The position numbers were made by a program, and so were the translations under genes. A stretch of 36,960 bases of DNA from Candidatus Fimimorpha faecalis (GTDB taxonomy: Bacteria; Bacillota; Clostridia; Lachnospirales; Lachnospiraceae), in contig DVHN01000122.1 in NCBI GenBank assembly GCA_018712075.1, positions 1-36,960 of the forward strand, read 5' to 3'. Below the pieces are notes generated by a model, which was not told the DNA's origin, ran no database searches, and saw only the letters and a program-made list of their open reading frames with translations. Below are positions 8,091 through 17,218 of this stretch, piece after piece; within the stretch, counting starts at the first letter, position 1, and each line of letters begins with the position of its first letter.

Positions 8091-9311
8091 TTACTTTAAT
8101 CCCCATCCTTTTTCTTCTAAAACTGCTTGATATGCTGCTGGGTCAAAAACTACTTCTACTGTCTCCAACCCTTCAAAATCTTTTTGTCCATCATAAATAT
8201 GCTTTTGAATCAAAAAATTCCCTCCCTGATCGGTCAATATAAATGTATTCTCTCCTACAGAAACAAATGGAGGAATCGTATGTTGGTTCTGATTCATATC
8301 CATTTGCTCCACTCCTATTAAATAATCTTCTGGTGAATAATCTGCGGGACCTGCATTTGCTTTGATCTGCACAACTACTTTATAGTTTCCATCTCCTTGT
8401 TCCAAACAGCTTTCTAAATGCAATGCAATAATCGAACTTGCTGGAGCGTAATCAGGATACAAAGAACGAAAATAATTCCAATTCATATTTAATTTTCTCA
8501 TAGCAGTTATTTTATTTTTATTTTGCACCTGGGTCATATCCAAAGAATTTGCAAACATACTTTCTTGAACATCCCCATTATAATATGCCTGATACATCAT
8601 CTTATAATAATTTGCAATGGACGTCATCGCCCGTCCTGTCTGCTGTTGCTGAACATCTGCTTTTACCATATAACTTGTCGTTTCTTCTATTTCTATCTCT
8701 TCATTCACTGTATAAATAATATTTCCTGCATCATCCATTTCTTGTATTTTTATAATATCACTATTATTCATCTCTTTTTTTACAACCAGGTAACAATAAC
8801 TTCCATTTTTCTGTAATTTTGTAGTAACGATTGTTCCATTTTCATAAATAAAATTAATATTTGTCACTTTGTCATCCCGAACTACTCCCGAATATAAGGT
8901 AAAATCCCCTTGTTCTTCATCGCTGCCCATCGTTTTGTAATTTAAAAAAGCTTCCTCTCCGATTTCTGATACTTCTATACTAATAACTTGGTCACTTTTT
9001 ATAACTGCACTTGCGAGTGCTTCTTTTCCTTCTGGATTGGTAAACTTCATAATAGCCGCACTCAAACCGATTCTAGAATCAGTTGATAAAATCTGAGCAG
9101 TATTTATATCAATATTTCCTAATACATCTTGCCTGGAACAAATAATATTTATTAAAGAATTATCTGATTGCAGCGTTGTCATCCAATCACTGCTGCTTGA
9201 CTCTACGCTGGAAGTTGTACGAATATCTCCAATATCTTTTTCTTGATGAAAGAAACATCCGCTCAATATCAGACAGATTGATAGTATAAGTACAAACCCG
9301 AATTTCCTCAT
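8091..9311 (-). CDS. Predicted lipoprotein of unknown function
   Basis: About 406 aa, not recognised beyond its export signal. The N-terminus has basic residues, a hydrophobic helix and the lipobox LSGC, so signal peptidase II should leave a lipid-anchored Cys outside the membrane. A Ser/Thr-rich linker (SSVESSSSD) follows, then mostly beta-type sequence. The C-terminal half (about 230-390, with repeated Tyr and Asn) has no motif I can name. The start is uncertain: ATG at 9311 has GAGG at 6 nt, while an in-frame TTG at 9323 has a stronger AAGGAGG only 4 nt away. It lies upstream of the GH31 gene on the same strand but is separated from it by that gene's own promoter. Confidence 0.75.
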   Translation of the reverse strand: MRKFGFVLILSICLILSGCFFHQEKDIGDIRTTSSVESSSSDWMTTLQSDNSLINIICSRQDVLGNIDINTAQILSTDSRIGLSAAIMKFTNPEGKEALASAVIKSDQVISIEVSEIGEEAFLNYKTMGSDEEQGDFTLYSGVVRDDKVTNINFIYENGTIVTTKLQKNGSYCYLVVKKEMNNSDIIKIQEMDDAGNIIYTVNEEIEIEETTSYMVKADVQQQQTGRAMTSIANYYKMMYQAYYNGDVQESMFANSLDMTQVQNKNKITAMRKLNMNWNYFRSLYPDYAPASSIIALHLESCLEQGDGNYKVVVQIKANAGPADYSPEDYLIGVEQMDMNQNQHTIPPFVSVGENTFILTDQGGNFLIQKHIYDGQKDFEGLETVEVVFDPAAYQAVLEEKGWGLK

Positions 9312-9323
9312 TAAAATCCTCAA

Positions 9324-9607
9324 AAATCCTCCTTAACTTATTTACTATGTCTTCTTAGTTCCATTATTTTATTGTTTTTATGATACTAATATGAAACAGC
9401 CACATATTTTCTTTCTCCTTTCCCCAATTTTATTATATCGCATCTGGGAAATAAATACTATGTAATTTAACGGGTATTTTCTTACAATTTTTTTAAGACT
9501 TCTATAGCAATTTGCTTATCTATAAAATTGATTCAAAAATTCGACATTTAAACAAAATTCATCAAATTTTATTTAAAATGATAATCGCAAATTTTTTAAA
9601 TTTTCTA
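9324..9607. other. AT-rich intergenic region between the lipoprotein gene and the trp operon
   Basis: No open frame with a ribosome site is visible. A minus-strand TATAAT within GATATAATAAAA (around 9433-9442) could be the -10 of the lipoprotein gene, but I find no convincing -35. Otherwise I see only A/T-rich sequence. Confidence 0.4.
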
Positions 9608-9636
9608 TTGACAAATCAGTATTTTCGGATTATACT
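9608..9636 (+). promoter_or_regulatory. trp operon promoter
   Basis: TTGACA (9608-9613), a 17-bp spacer and TATACT (9631-9636): a near-consensus sigma-A promoter. Transcription should begin near 9643 and run into the T-box leader. Confidence 0.8.
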
Positions 9637-9642
9637 TTAACA

Positions 9643-9932
9643 CAACAAAAATAAGTAAGAAACCTATGATTGAGAAAAGTAAGTGAAATTGGGTGTATAC
9701 AGAGAGTTGTCAGGGCTGAGAAGACAACAGCATAGATTTTTCTGAATGGTCTCAAGAGGGCGGCTTGAACCTCTTTATGGAGCAGTAGATGTCGACGGAG
9801 TGCTCACCGTTACTTAGAGCAGATGTATGATTGTACATTGATTAAGAGGGCGTTTTGCCAATTTGGGTGGTACCGCAGAAGTATACAGCTTTTGTCCCAT
9901 GTATAAAATACATGAGACAAAAGCTTTTTTTA
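9643..9932 (+). promoter_or_regulatory. T-box leader (tRNA-Trp-sensing) of the trp operon
   Basis: The diagnostic T-box sequence GGGTGGTACCGC is at 9865-9876, preceded by an elaborate Stem I region with the AGAGAGTTG and GGGCTGAGAA elements (about 9700-9722). AAGTAA near 9679 can pair with TTACTT near 9814 to close Stem I. A UGG triplet at 9778-9780, just after GAACCTCTTTA, is the likely tryptophan specifier. The leader ends in a strong terminator, and an antiterminator can form from the T-box sequence. Uncharged tRNA-Trp should therefore switch the operon on. Assignment to Trp rests on the specifier and on the downstream genes. Confidence 0.92.
9887..9931 (+). terminator. T-box regulated terminator
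   Basis: AGCTTTTGTC (9887-9896) pairs perfectly with GACAAAAGCT (9916-9925). After a single C-A mismatch the stem continues with six more pairs, then a short loop; a seven-T run follows. It lies directly after the T-box sequence and before the trpE ribosome site. Confidence 0.9.
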
Positions 9933-9968
9933 TTCTTACAAGAATTCATGAAAAAGGAGGACAAAACC

Positions 9969-11432
9969 ATGTTTTCACCAGATTGTAATACGATTTTAAC
10001 ACTTGCTAATGATTATCCAGTTGTTCCAGTCAGCCGTGAAATTTATGCTGACGTTGTAACTCCAATTACATTACTGCGTCGATTACAAACACTTTCTTCC
10101 CGTTTTTTCTTATTGGAATCAGTAGAAGGAGGTGAAAAATGGGGACGTTATTCTTTTCTTGGATACGACCCAGTGATGCGTGTGACTTGTAAAAATAAGA
10201 TCGTAACGATTAGCAAAGGGCAAGAAGAAGAACTCATTACAACAGATCATCCGCTTGATATCCTTCGAAATATTTTACAACAATACAAAGCGCCTCGAAT
10301 GGAAGGTCTTCCTCCATTTGCCGGCGGTTTTGTTGGATATTTTGCTTACGCAATGATGGAGTATGCAGAGCCAACCTTATCTATTCAAAGAGATGATATG
10401 AATGATTTTGATATGATGTTATTTGATAAAATTATTGCCTACGATCATTTAAAACAAAAAATTACATTAATTGTTAATATAAAAACCGACCATGTTATGG
10501 AAAACTATGGTCAGGCATGTGCCAGCATCGAATCACTTGTACGTATGATTCACGATCAGACTCCCCTTCCACAACAGCAAGTTTCCAAAAAACCCAACTT
10601 CCGTTGTAATGTTTCTTTTGAACAATATCGTGACATAGTAGAGCGTACAAAACAATATATTGTGGATGGTGATATTTTCCAAGCGGTTCAATCTCGTCGA
10701 TTTGTCAGTGACTATCCTGGCAGTTTGCTAAATGCATATCGTGTCTTACGGACAACCAATCCTTCTCCATATATGGTTTACCTGCATATCGACGCCGACG
10801 AAATCATTTCTACTTCTCCTGAGACATTAGTTCGCTTAGAAAATGGCAGACTTACCACATTTCCAGTCGCTGGTTCTCGTCCTCGCGGTAATACCAAAGC
10901 CGAAGATTTAGAATTAGAACGGGACTTACTTTCTGACGAAAAAGAGCTTTCAGAACACAATATGCTCGTGGACTTGGGAAGAAATGACCTTGGGAAGATT
11001 TCTCAGATTGGTTCCGTAGAAGTAACGGAATATATGATGATTCATCGTTATTCTAAGATCATGCATATTTGTTCTCAAGTCGAGAGTAATATTTCCGAAA
11101 ACTGCGATGCATGTTCCGCAATTGAATCCGTACTGCCAGCTGGAACCCTTTCTGGAGCACCTAAAATCCGTGCCTGCGAAATCATCGAAGAACTGGAACC
11201 CGACCCAAGAGGTATCTATGGAGGTGCTCTTGGCTATCTGGATTTCACTGGAAATATGGATACCTGTATTGCCATTCGTATGGCAGTCAAACATAACAAT
11301 CAAGTATATGTGCAGGCAGGCGGTGGAATCGTAGCCGATTCCATTCCAGAAAATGAATATGCAGAAAGTGCAAATAAAGCACGAGCAGTTATGGATGCCA
11401 TTATCAATGCATCGGAGGTGAACAATGAATGA
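9969..11432 (+). CDS. trpE: Anthranilate synthase component I
   Basis: TrpE (487 aa) converts chorismate to anthranilate using ammonia delivered by TrpG. The N-terminal LLES motif followed by GRYSFLG is the region of tryptophan feedback inhibition. The C-terminal chorismate-binding domain has GDIFQAVQS, ISTSPETLV, PVAGSRPRG and GTLSGAPKIRA. The start is ATG at 9969 with AGGAGG 8 nt upstream (9955-9960). The frame extends further upstream, but that part lies within the T-box and terminator. The stop overlaps the trpG start (ATGA), which implies coupled translation of the two subunits. It is the first gene of a T-box-controlled operon. Confidence 0.97.
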   Translation: MFSPDCNTILTLANDYPVVPVSREIYADVVTPITLLRRLQTLSSRFFLLESVEGGEKWGRYSFLGYDPVMRVTCKNKIVTISKGQEEELITTDHPLDILRNILQQYKAPRMEGLPPFAGGFVGYFAYAMMEYAEPTLSIQRDDMNDFDMMLFDKIIAYDHLKQKITLIVNIKTDHVMENYGQACASIESLVRMIHDQTPLPQQQVSKKPNFRCNVSFEQYRDIVERTKQYIVDGDIFQAVQSRRFVSDYPGSLLNAYRVLRTTNPSPYMVYLHIDADEIISTSPETLVRLENGRLTTFPVAGSRPRGNTKAEDLELERDLLSDEKELSEHNMLVDLGRNDLGKISQIGSVEVTEYMMIHRYSKIMHICSQVESNISENCDACSAIESVLPAGTLSGAPKIRACEIIEELEPDPRGIYGGALGYLDFTGNMDTCIAIRMAVKHNNQVYVQAGGGIVADSIPENEYAESANKARAVMDAIINASEVNNE

Positions 11433-11998
11433 TTTTACTAATTGACAATTATGACAGCTTTTCTTATAACTTATATCAGCTAACCGCATCCATTCGCAGC
11501 GATATTAAAGTGATCCGAAATGATGCGATAAGATTGGAAGAAATTGCATTTCTTCAACCAGACCATATTTTACTTTCTCCAGGTCCTGGTTATCCAAAAG
11601 ATGCTGGTATTTGTGAAGCAGTAATCCACCAATTTGGTTCCTCCATCCCCATTTTAGGAGTATGTCTTGGACATCAGGCCATTTGTGAAGCATTTGGAAT
11701 GAAAATTTTCCATGCACAAAAGCTAATGCACGGAAAACAGAGTGACATTGAATTAGATACGAATTCTCCATTATTCCATGGACTTCCAAAAACAATTGCC
11801 GCAGCCAGATATCATTCTTTAATTGCGAAATCAGAAACATTGCCAGAACAATTAAAAGTGATTGCCGTTGAACCAGTAACTGGGGAGATTATGGGCGTTC
11901 AGCATAAACAATATCCGATCTTTGGAGTACAGTTTCACCCAGAATCCATTATGACTTCCAGAGGTAATACGATATTGGAAAACTTTTTAAAATCATAG
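11429..11998 (+). CDS. trpG: Anthranilate synthase component II, glutamine amidotransferase
   Basis: A class I glutamine amidotransferase of 189 aa that supplies ammonia to TrpE. It has the oxyanion motif LLSPGPGYP, the nucleophile Cys in GVCLGHQ, and the His and Glu of the triad in FHPES. Its length fits a stand-alone amidotransferase not fused to TrpD. In many Firmicutes the same protein also serves PabB; whether it does so here cannot be seen. It overlaps trpE by 4 bp and lies 18 bp before trpD. Confidence 0.96.
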   Translation: MILLIDNYDSFSYNLYQLTASIRSDIKVIRNDAIRLEEIAFLQPDHILLSPGPGYPKDAGICEAVIHQFGSSIPILGVCLGHQAICEAFGMKIFHAQKLMHGKQSDIELDTNSPLFHGLPKTIAAARYHSLIAKSETLPEQLKVIAVEPVTGEIMGVQHKQYPIFGVQFHPESIMTSRGNTILENFLKS

Positions 11999-12016
11999 AT
12001 AAAGGAGTTTTAAATT

Positions 12017-13030
12017 ATGATTCAAGACGCAATTCATCAAGTAATTAATAATAAAGATTTAGATTATGACACCGCCAGAGCCGTTATGACCGAAATGATG
12101 GACGGTACTGCTACTGACGTTCAAATGGCTACACTATTAACAGGACTTCGTATGAAGGGGGAAACCATTACAGAGATTACTGCATGTGCAGAAATTATGA
12201 GAGAAAAGGCAGTAAAACTAAAACATAAAATGCCCGTTATGGATATTGTCGGAACAGGCGGTGACGAAGCAGGTTCCTTTAATATTTCCACTACTTCTGC
12301 ATTTGTTGCTGCGGCTGGAGGAATTCACATTGCCAAACATGGAAACCGCTCGGTTTCTTCCCGCTCTGGAGCTGCCGACGTCCTAGAGCGTCTCGGTGCC
12401 GTTTTAACACTAACTCCAGAACAGAGTGAACAAGTACTAGAAGAAACTGGCATCTGCTTCTTATTTGCGCAAGCCTATCATCTTTCTATGAAAAATGTAG
12501 CACCTGTACGAAAAGGAATGAGTGAACGTACAATTTTTAATATTTTAGGTCCACTCTCCAACCCAGCTGGAGCAACGATGCAATTGCTCGGTGTATATGA
12601 TCAGGAATTAGTGGAACCTCTCGCACAAGTATTAGTCAATTTAGGAGTGACACGAGGCGTTGCGGTATGTGGCAATGGAATGGATGAAGCTTCTTTAGTC
12701 GGAGCAAATACCATTTGTGAAATCCGTTTTGGAAAAACAACTTACTACTCCATTCGTCCAGAAGATCTTGGAATGAATCCTTGTACATTAGAAGACCTGA
12801 GAGGCGGAACACCAGAAGAAAACGCAGAAATTACGAAAGGTATTTTAAATGGTAGTATTCACGGTCCAAAACGAGATGTCGTTGCATTAAACGCTGGAAT
12901 CGCACTTTATCTTGGTATTGATGATATCTCATTAAAAGAAGGCATTCAACTTGCTCAGGAACTCATTGATAGTGGAAAAGCATACGAAAAGCTCGAACAG
13001 TTCGTTCAGGCTACACAACAGTTTCAATAA
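12017..13030 (+). CDS. trpD: Anthranilate phosphoribosyltransferase
   Basis: TrpD (337 aa) transfers phosphoribose from PRPP to anthranilate. The glycine-rich PRPP site DIVGTGGDEAGSFNIST, KHGNRSVSSRSGAAD and the RTIFNILGPLSNP segment are all present. The ribosome site AAAGGAG lies about 9 nt before the ATG. The spacing of 13 bp to trpC supports one transcript. Confidence 0.97.
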   Translation: MIQDAIHQVINNKDLDYDTARAVMTEMMDGTATDVQMATLLTGLRMKGETITEITACAEIMREKAVKLKHKMPVMDIVGTGGDEAGSFNISTTSAFVAAAGGIHIAKHGNRSVSSRSGAADVLERLGAVLTLTPEQSEQVLEETGICFLFAQAYHLSMKNVAPVRKGMSERTIFNILGPLSNPAGATMQLLGVYDQELVEPLAQVLVNLGVTRGVAVCGNGMDEASLVGANTICEIRFGKTTYYSIRPEDLGMNPCTLEDLRGGTPEENAEITKGILNGSIHGPKRDVVALNAGIALYLGIDDISLKEGIQLAQELIDSGKAYEKLEQFVQATQQFQ

Positions 13031-13043
13031 GAAGGAGGCCGCT

Positions 13044-13832
13044 ATGATTTTAGATGAACTTGCTGCCTATTCCAAACTTCGTGTCGAACAGGCAAAACAA
13101 CAGCTTTCCTTCGAGGCGATAAAAGAAAAAGCAATGCAGCTTCCAAAAGGAGACTTTCGCTTTGAACGAATCCTTTCCCAACCAGAAGTTTCTTTTATCT
13201 GTGAAGTAAAAAAAGCCTCTCCTTCCAAAGGAATCATTGCCGAGCAATTTCCCTATAAAGAAATTGCTCGGCAATACGAAGAAGCGGGAGCAGATGCAAT
13301 TTCGGTTTTAACGGAACCAAAGTGGTTTTTAGGTTCCGACCAGTATTTATCAGAAATCCGAAAAGAAGTATCTCTTCCTATACTAAGAAAAGATTTTACG
13401 GTAGATGCTTATCAGATTTATGAAGCAAAACTACTCGGTGCAGATGCTGTTTTACTCATTTGTGCGATACTGAATACGAAAACCATTCACGATTATTTAC
13501 AAATCTGTGAAGAGCTTGGACTCAGTGCCATTGTAGAAGCACATGAGGAAGCAGAAATTGCTTCGGCTATCAAGGCTGGAGCCAAAATTATTGGCGTGAA
13601 TAACCGAAATTTAAAAAATTTCACCGTAAATTTCCAAAACTGTACTTCACTGAGAAAATACATTCCAGAACACATTTTATTTGTTGCAGAAAGCGGCGTG
13701 AAAACTGTCGAAGATGTCGCTTCCCTTGCAAATGCTGGCGCCAATGCTATTTTAATTGGAGAAACATTGATGCGTTCCAATCAGAAAAAGGAACTGCTTC
13801 ATACATTCTGCAAAGCAGCTCAAACTAGCTGA
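13044..13832 (+). CDS. trpC: Indole-3-glycerol phosphate synthase
   Basis: TrpC (262 aa) closes the indole ring of CdRP to give indole-3-glycerol phosphate. Recognised motifs are CEVKKASPSKG near the start of the barrel, LRKDF, VEAHEE, GVNNRNL and the phosphate-binding AESG and GANAILIGE segments. The start is ATG at 13044, with AAGGAGG upstream; a longer in-frame version would begin inside trpD. The protein ends after one barrel, so it is not a TrpC-TrpF fusion. trpF would normally follow here, but the next gene is trpB. Confidence 0.96.
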   Translation: MILDELAAYSKLRVEQAKQQLSFEAIKEKAMQLPKGDFRFERILSQPEVSFICEVKKASPSKGIIAEQFPYKEIARQYEEAGADAISVLTEPKWFLGSDQYLSEIRKEVSLPILRKDFTVDAYQIYEAKLLGADAVLLICAILNTKTIHDYLQICEELGLSAIVEAHEEAEIASAIKAGAKIIGVNNRNLKNFTVNFQNCTSLRKYIPEHILFVAESGVKTVEDVASLANAGANAILIGETLMRSNQKKELLHTFCKAAQTS

Positions 13833-13882
13833 TTCAGCATCAATTGATTTACCTATGATTTCATATTGGAGGAGGAAAACCT

Positions 13883-15067
13883 ATGTCAAAAGGACGCTTT
13901 GGCATTCATGGAGGGCAATACATGCCTGAAACATTAATGAATGCAGTAATTGAATTAGAAGAAGCTTATGAACATTATAAAAATGACCCTGAATTTAACC
14001 AGGAGTTAACCGAACTACTAAATGAATATGCAAACCGCCCATCTCGACTTTATTTTGCCAAACATATGACAGAAGATCTGGGAGGAGCAAAAATTTACTT
14101 AAAGAGAGAAGATTTAAACCATACAGGCGCACATAAAATTAATAATGTACTTGGTCAAGTATTACTTGCCAAAAAGATGGGAAAAACTCGTGTGATTGCT
14201 GAAACTGGAGCAGGACAGCACGGAGTTGCCACGGCAACTGCCGCTGCACTGATGGGCATGGAATGTGAAATCTATATGGGAAAAGAAGATACGATTCGCC
14301 AAGCTCTTAATGTATATCGTATGCGTCTTTTAGGTGCCAAGGTTCATGCGGTAACAACTGGAACTGCTACCCTAAAAGATGCCGTTTCTGAGGCAATGCG
14401 GGAGTGGACGAACCGAATCGACGATACCCATTATGTACTTGGTTCCGTTATGGGTCCACATCCATTTCCAACGATTGTACGTGATTTTCAGGCAGTCATT
14501 TCCAAAGAAATCAAAGCACAATGCCTGGAAAAGGAAGGACGTCTTCCAGATGCCGTATTAGCATGTGTTGGAGGTGGTTCCAATGCAATTGGAGCATTTT
14601 ATCATTTTATTGACAATTCAGAAGTACAGCTCATTGGATGTGAAGCAGCAGGACGTGGCGTAAATACAGCAGAAACAGCTGCTACCATTGCAACAGGAAA
14701 GCTTGGTATTTTCCACGGTATGAAATCTTATTTCTGTCAGGATAGCTATGGGCAAATCGCACCCGTTTATTCCATATCTGCTGGACTCGATTATCCAGGA
14801 ATTGGACCAGAACATGCCTATCTTCACGATATTGGACGTGCGCAATACGTCGCAGTCACAGATGACGAGGCAGTAGAAGCATTTGAATATTTATCACGTA
14901 TCGAGGGAATTATTCCTGCAATTGAAAGTGCACATGCAGTTGCCCATGCAATAAAACTTGCACCAACGATGAAAAAAGATCAAATTATTGTTATTAATAT
15001 TTCTGGACGTGGAGACAAAGACTGTGCTGCCATCGCCCGTTACAGAGGGGAGGATATTCATGAGTAA
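13883..15067 (+). CDS. trpB: Tryptophan synthase beta chain
   Basis: TrpB (394 aa) is the PLP enzyme joining indole and serine. The PLP lysine is K85 in HTGAHKINN, the phosphate cup is GGGSN, and [10 protein letters not shown] is the carboxylate loop. It is the standard TrpB1 type that pairs with TrpA. GGAGGAGG precedes the ATG. Its last 8 bp overlap the trpA start, so the two subunits are probably made in step. Confidence 0.97.
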   Translation: MSKGRFGIHGGQYMPETLMNAVIELEEAYEHYKNDPEFNQELTELLNEYANRPSRLYFAKHMTEDLGGAKIYLKREDLNHTGAHKINNVLGQVLLAKKMGKTRVIAETGAGQHGVATATAAALMGMECEIYMGKEDTIRQALNVYRMRLLGAKVHAVTTGTATLKDAVSEAMREWTNRIDDTHYVLGSVMGPHPFPTIVRDFQAVISKEIKAQCLEKEGRLPDAVLACVGGGSNAIGAFYHFIDNSEVQLIGCEAAGRGVNTAETAATIATGKLGIFHGMKSYFCQDSYGQIAPVYSISAGLDYPGIGPEHAYLHDIGRAQYVAVTDDEAVEAFEYLSRIEGIIPAIESAHAVAHAIKLAPTMKKDQIIVINISGRGDKDCAAIARYRGEDIHE

Positions 15068-15830
15068 TATTTCAAAAGCATTTGACCATGGAAAAGCATT
15101 TATCCCATTTATTACATGTGGAGACCCATCATTAGAAATCACCGAACAGCTCGTTTTAGCTATGGCAGAATCAGGCGCCGATTTAATCGAACTTGGAATT
15201 CCATTTTCTGATCCAACCGCAGAAGGCCCTGTGATTCAAGCTGCCAGTCAGCGTGCACTCGCTGGAGGAGTAACTACAGATAAAATTTTTGAAATGGTTC
15301 GACGCCTTCGTCAAAAAACCAATATCCCAATGGTATTTATGACTTATGCCAATGTTGTTTTTTCCTACGGTGCAGATCAATTTCTCGGCACTGCATCCAG
15401 ACTTGGCATTGATGGAATTATTTTACCAGACTTGCCATATGAAGAAAAAGAAGAGTTTGATCCAATTTGCAAAAAATACAATATGGATCTAATCTCCCTC
15501 ATTGCTCCAACTTCTCACGAACGAATCACTAAAATTGCTCGTGATGCAAATGGATTTGTTTACTGCGTTTCTTCTCTTGGAGTTACCGGCGTTAGAAGTG
15601 AAATTACAACCGACATTGGTGCAATGGTAGAGCTTGTAAAAAAAGCCAAAAACATCCCTACTGCCATCGGATTTGGAATTTCCACTCCAGAACAGGCAAA
15701 GAAAATGGCTCAATTTGCAGATGGAGTGATCGTCGGATCGGCAATCGTAAAACTCTGTGAACAATATAAGGAAAACTGTATTGAACCAGTAAGCAGCTAT
15801 GTAAAATCTATGAAACGAGCTATCTCATAA
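15060..15830 (+). CDS. trpA: Tryptophan synthase alpha chain
   Basis: TrpA (256 aa) cleaves indole-3-glycerol phosphate and passes indole to TrpB. ITCGDPS, the catalytic Glu in [12 protein letters not shown], the Asp in ILPDLPYEE, and the phosphate-binding GFGIS and [10 protein letters not shown] segments are present. The start is ATG at 15060, which overlaps the end of trpB and has GGGGAGG upstream inside trpB. It is the last gene of the operon and is followed by a strong hairpin. Confidence 0.97.
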   Translation: MSNISKAFDHGKAFIPFITCGDPSLEITEQLVLAMAESGADLIELGIPFSDPTAEGPVIQAASQRALAGGVTTDKIFEMVRRLRQKTNIPMVFMTYANVVFSYGADQFLGTASRLGIDGIILPDLPYEEKEEFDPICKKYNMDLISLIAPTSHERITKIARDANGFVYCVSSLGVTGVRSEITTDIGAMVELVKKAKNIPTAIGFGISTPEQAKKMAQFADGVIVGSAIVKLCEQYKENCIEPVSSYVKSMKRAIS

Positions 15831-15886
15831 CAATGGTTTACAAGCAAAAACTTTTGTAGAGCGTCCTTTTACATATCACGATAATA

Positions 15887-15932
15887 AAAAATGCGTAAGT
15901 TTTGAAATTGCTTTCTCCACTTACGCATTTTT
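15887..15932 (+). terminator. trp operon terminator, probably bidirectional
   Basis: A perfect 14-bp stem (15887-15900 with 15919-15932) carries A-runs on the left and T-runs on the right. It can end the trp transcript on the plus strand and the small membrane gene on the minus strand. Confidence 0.85.
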
Positions 15933-15967
15933 ATATATTCTTTCGATATAACCTCCTGAAATGTATT

Positions 15968-16132
15968 TTACCTTTTCTTTATGATAAGTAACCGCACTCC
16001 AATATTCGCAATACACAAAACTGCAACAATTAAAAATAATGCATTACTATGCTTAAAGTAAGCTACTATATTTAAACAGAACGTAATTATCCATAAGAAA
16101 ATTTCAATTATTTCTCCAGAATATTTTTTCAT
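15968..16132 (-). CDS. Small membrane protein (54 aa)
   Basis: I use the internal ATG at 16132 because AAGGG lies 8 nt upstream; the longer frame from 16216 has no good ribosome site. The protein begins MKKYSGEIIEIF and has two hydrophobic segments (about 10-24 and 32-48) split by YFKHSN, ending in LIIKKR. It resembles the many short two-helix proteins of Firmicutes and I cannot name a family. It faces the trp terminator. Confidence 0.55.
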   Translation of the reverse strand: MKKYSGEIIEIFLWIITFCLNIVAYFKHSNALFLIVAVLCIANIGVRLLIIKKR

Positions 16133-16357
16133 TATAATTCCCTTCTCAAACTTATGTCTTGGATGACTGAATTTATTATATTTCGGTTTTGCTTTCCCCT
16201 CAATAGTCAAATGCAAGTATATTCTATATTTTCCACGAATTACCTTTGATGCGAGAGTAGCATAACAAGGTCGGTACGTATCGATGCAATATACTTTGCG
16301 TCTTAACCGCTTTCTTATCTATGATTTCCGATCCAGCTAAATAAGAGAAAACTGCGT

Positions 16358-16501
16358 TCACTTCATCATTTTGAAATCAACCCTTCTCCTTAATTCCAAA
16401 TGTTTTCCCGCATAGTTTGAAATACAAATAACATTGGCTTCCACTTCTAGTATTTTCATCATTTTTTGGAAACGGTAATAGCATGGTATTTCATTTTTCA
16501 T
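16358..16501 (-). CDS. Possible small gene or gene remnant (47 aa)
   Basis: ATG at 16501 has a GAGGTGG-type ribosome site upstream. The frame gives MKNEIPCYYRFQKMMKILEV and ends at a TGA at 16358-16360. The adjacent reading frame then stays open for about 48 codons (NDEVNAVFSYLAGSEIIDKK and on), as if a longer gene had been split by a frameshift. I recognise neither part. It could be a decayed gene or a chance frame between the CAT-like gene and the small membrane protein. Confidence 0.3.
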   Translation of the reverse strand: MKNEIPCYYRFQKMMKILEVEANVICISNYAGKHLELRRRVDFKMMK

Positions 16502-16537
16502 GAAGCTACCACCTCTACAACTTAGAATTTATGCGAT

Positions 16538-17179
16538 TCACTCTAATGCTGTTATCATTGCTTCCAGATTTTGGACAAACAATCCAACAAAATAACCATC
16601 AATTAGGCGATGATTCACATCAAGTGTCATGTTAATCATATATCTTCCATCATGCTCTGTATACTTTCCCCAAACAAGAATTGGTACTGTATCATCCTTC
16701 AGTTTTGGATCATTGTAATCACGCTCATTGGAACACATGGTAATATCTGCCCAAGGAATGCATGAATAAATAATCTGTGGCTCTCGCAGTCCTTCCAGTG
16801 CATCTACTGGTAATGGATTGTTTATACTTTCTTCACGAGCCTTTGTCGCAAATTCAATAATATTTCCCTCACATGGAAGGTATACCATATGAAAACTTGT
16901 TGCACCTTTCTTCAAATCTGTAAAGCACGGAACACGTCGATTAATTTTGAATACTCTGTTGTCTTTTATTTCTAGCAGAAATTCATCAATCATGTTCAGC
17001 GACTGTGTGCATAAATAAATCAACGAATAGTAAAAGGAAATATTCTGTTTCCTCGTAAACTGTAACAGCTTTGTAATATCAATATTAAAGGCAACACAAT
17101 AATGTGGTGTAGATATTTTCGAATAATATTCAAAATGCTGTCTTCTATCCCAACTGTTAATATCAATTTCTTGTTTCAT
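16538..17179 (-). CDS. Chloramphenicol acetyltransferase-like protein
   Basis: A 213-aa member of the CAT family, which transfers acetyl from acetyl-CoA to a hydroxyl group. The signature NHRLIDGYFVG supplies the catalytic His (H190) and the structural Asp (D194) of HxxxDG. The N-terminus WDRRQHFEYYSKISTPHY and FYYSLIYLC match the fold. Classical resistance enzymes have HH at this site; here the first residue is Asn. Many such chromosomal homologues do not act on chloramphenicol, so resistance should not be assumed. The start is ATG at 17179 with GAGGAAG upstream. It may be co-transcribed with the 47-aa membrane protein and csoR-type gene upstream. Confidence 0.88.
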   Translation of the reverse strand: MKQEIDINSWDRRQHFEYYSKISTPHYCVAFNIDITKLLQFTRKQNISFYYSLIYLCTQSLNMIDEFLLEIKDNRVFKINRRVPCFTDLKKGATSFHMVYLPCEGNIIEFATKAREESINNPLPVDALEGLREPQIIYSCIPWADITMCSNERDYNDPKLKDDTVPILVWGKYTEHDGRYMINMTLDVNHRLIDGYFVGLFVQNLEAMITALE

Positions 17180-17218
17180 ACTATCTTCCTCAAATTTCCA
17201 TTATAGCGAATCAATTTC

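Noticed and set aside
9855-9968. N-terminal extension of the trpE frame by 38 codons
   Set aside because: It lies within the T-box sequence and its terminator; ATG at 9969 has AGGAGG at 8 nt.
10950-11489. 179-codon minus-strand frame across trpE/trpG
   Set aside because: It has no ribosome site or domain, and reads as the shadow of a conserved gene.
12951-13043. Longer in-frame start for trpC
   Set aside because: It would overlap trpD by 80 bp; ATG at 13044 has a strong ribosome site and the expected length.
16538-17179. Calling the CAT-like protein a chloramphenicol resistance gene
   Set aside because: It differs from classical CATs at the HH site, and chromosomal homologues often lack this activity.
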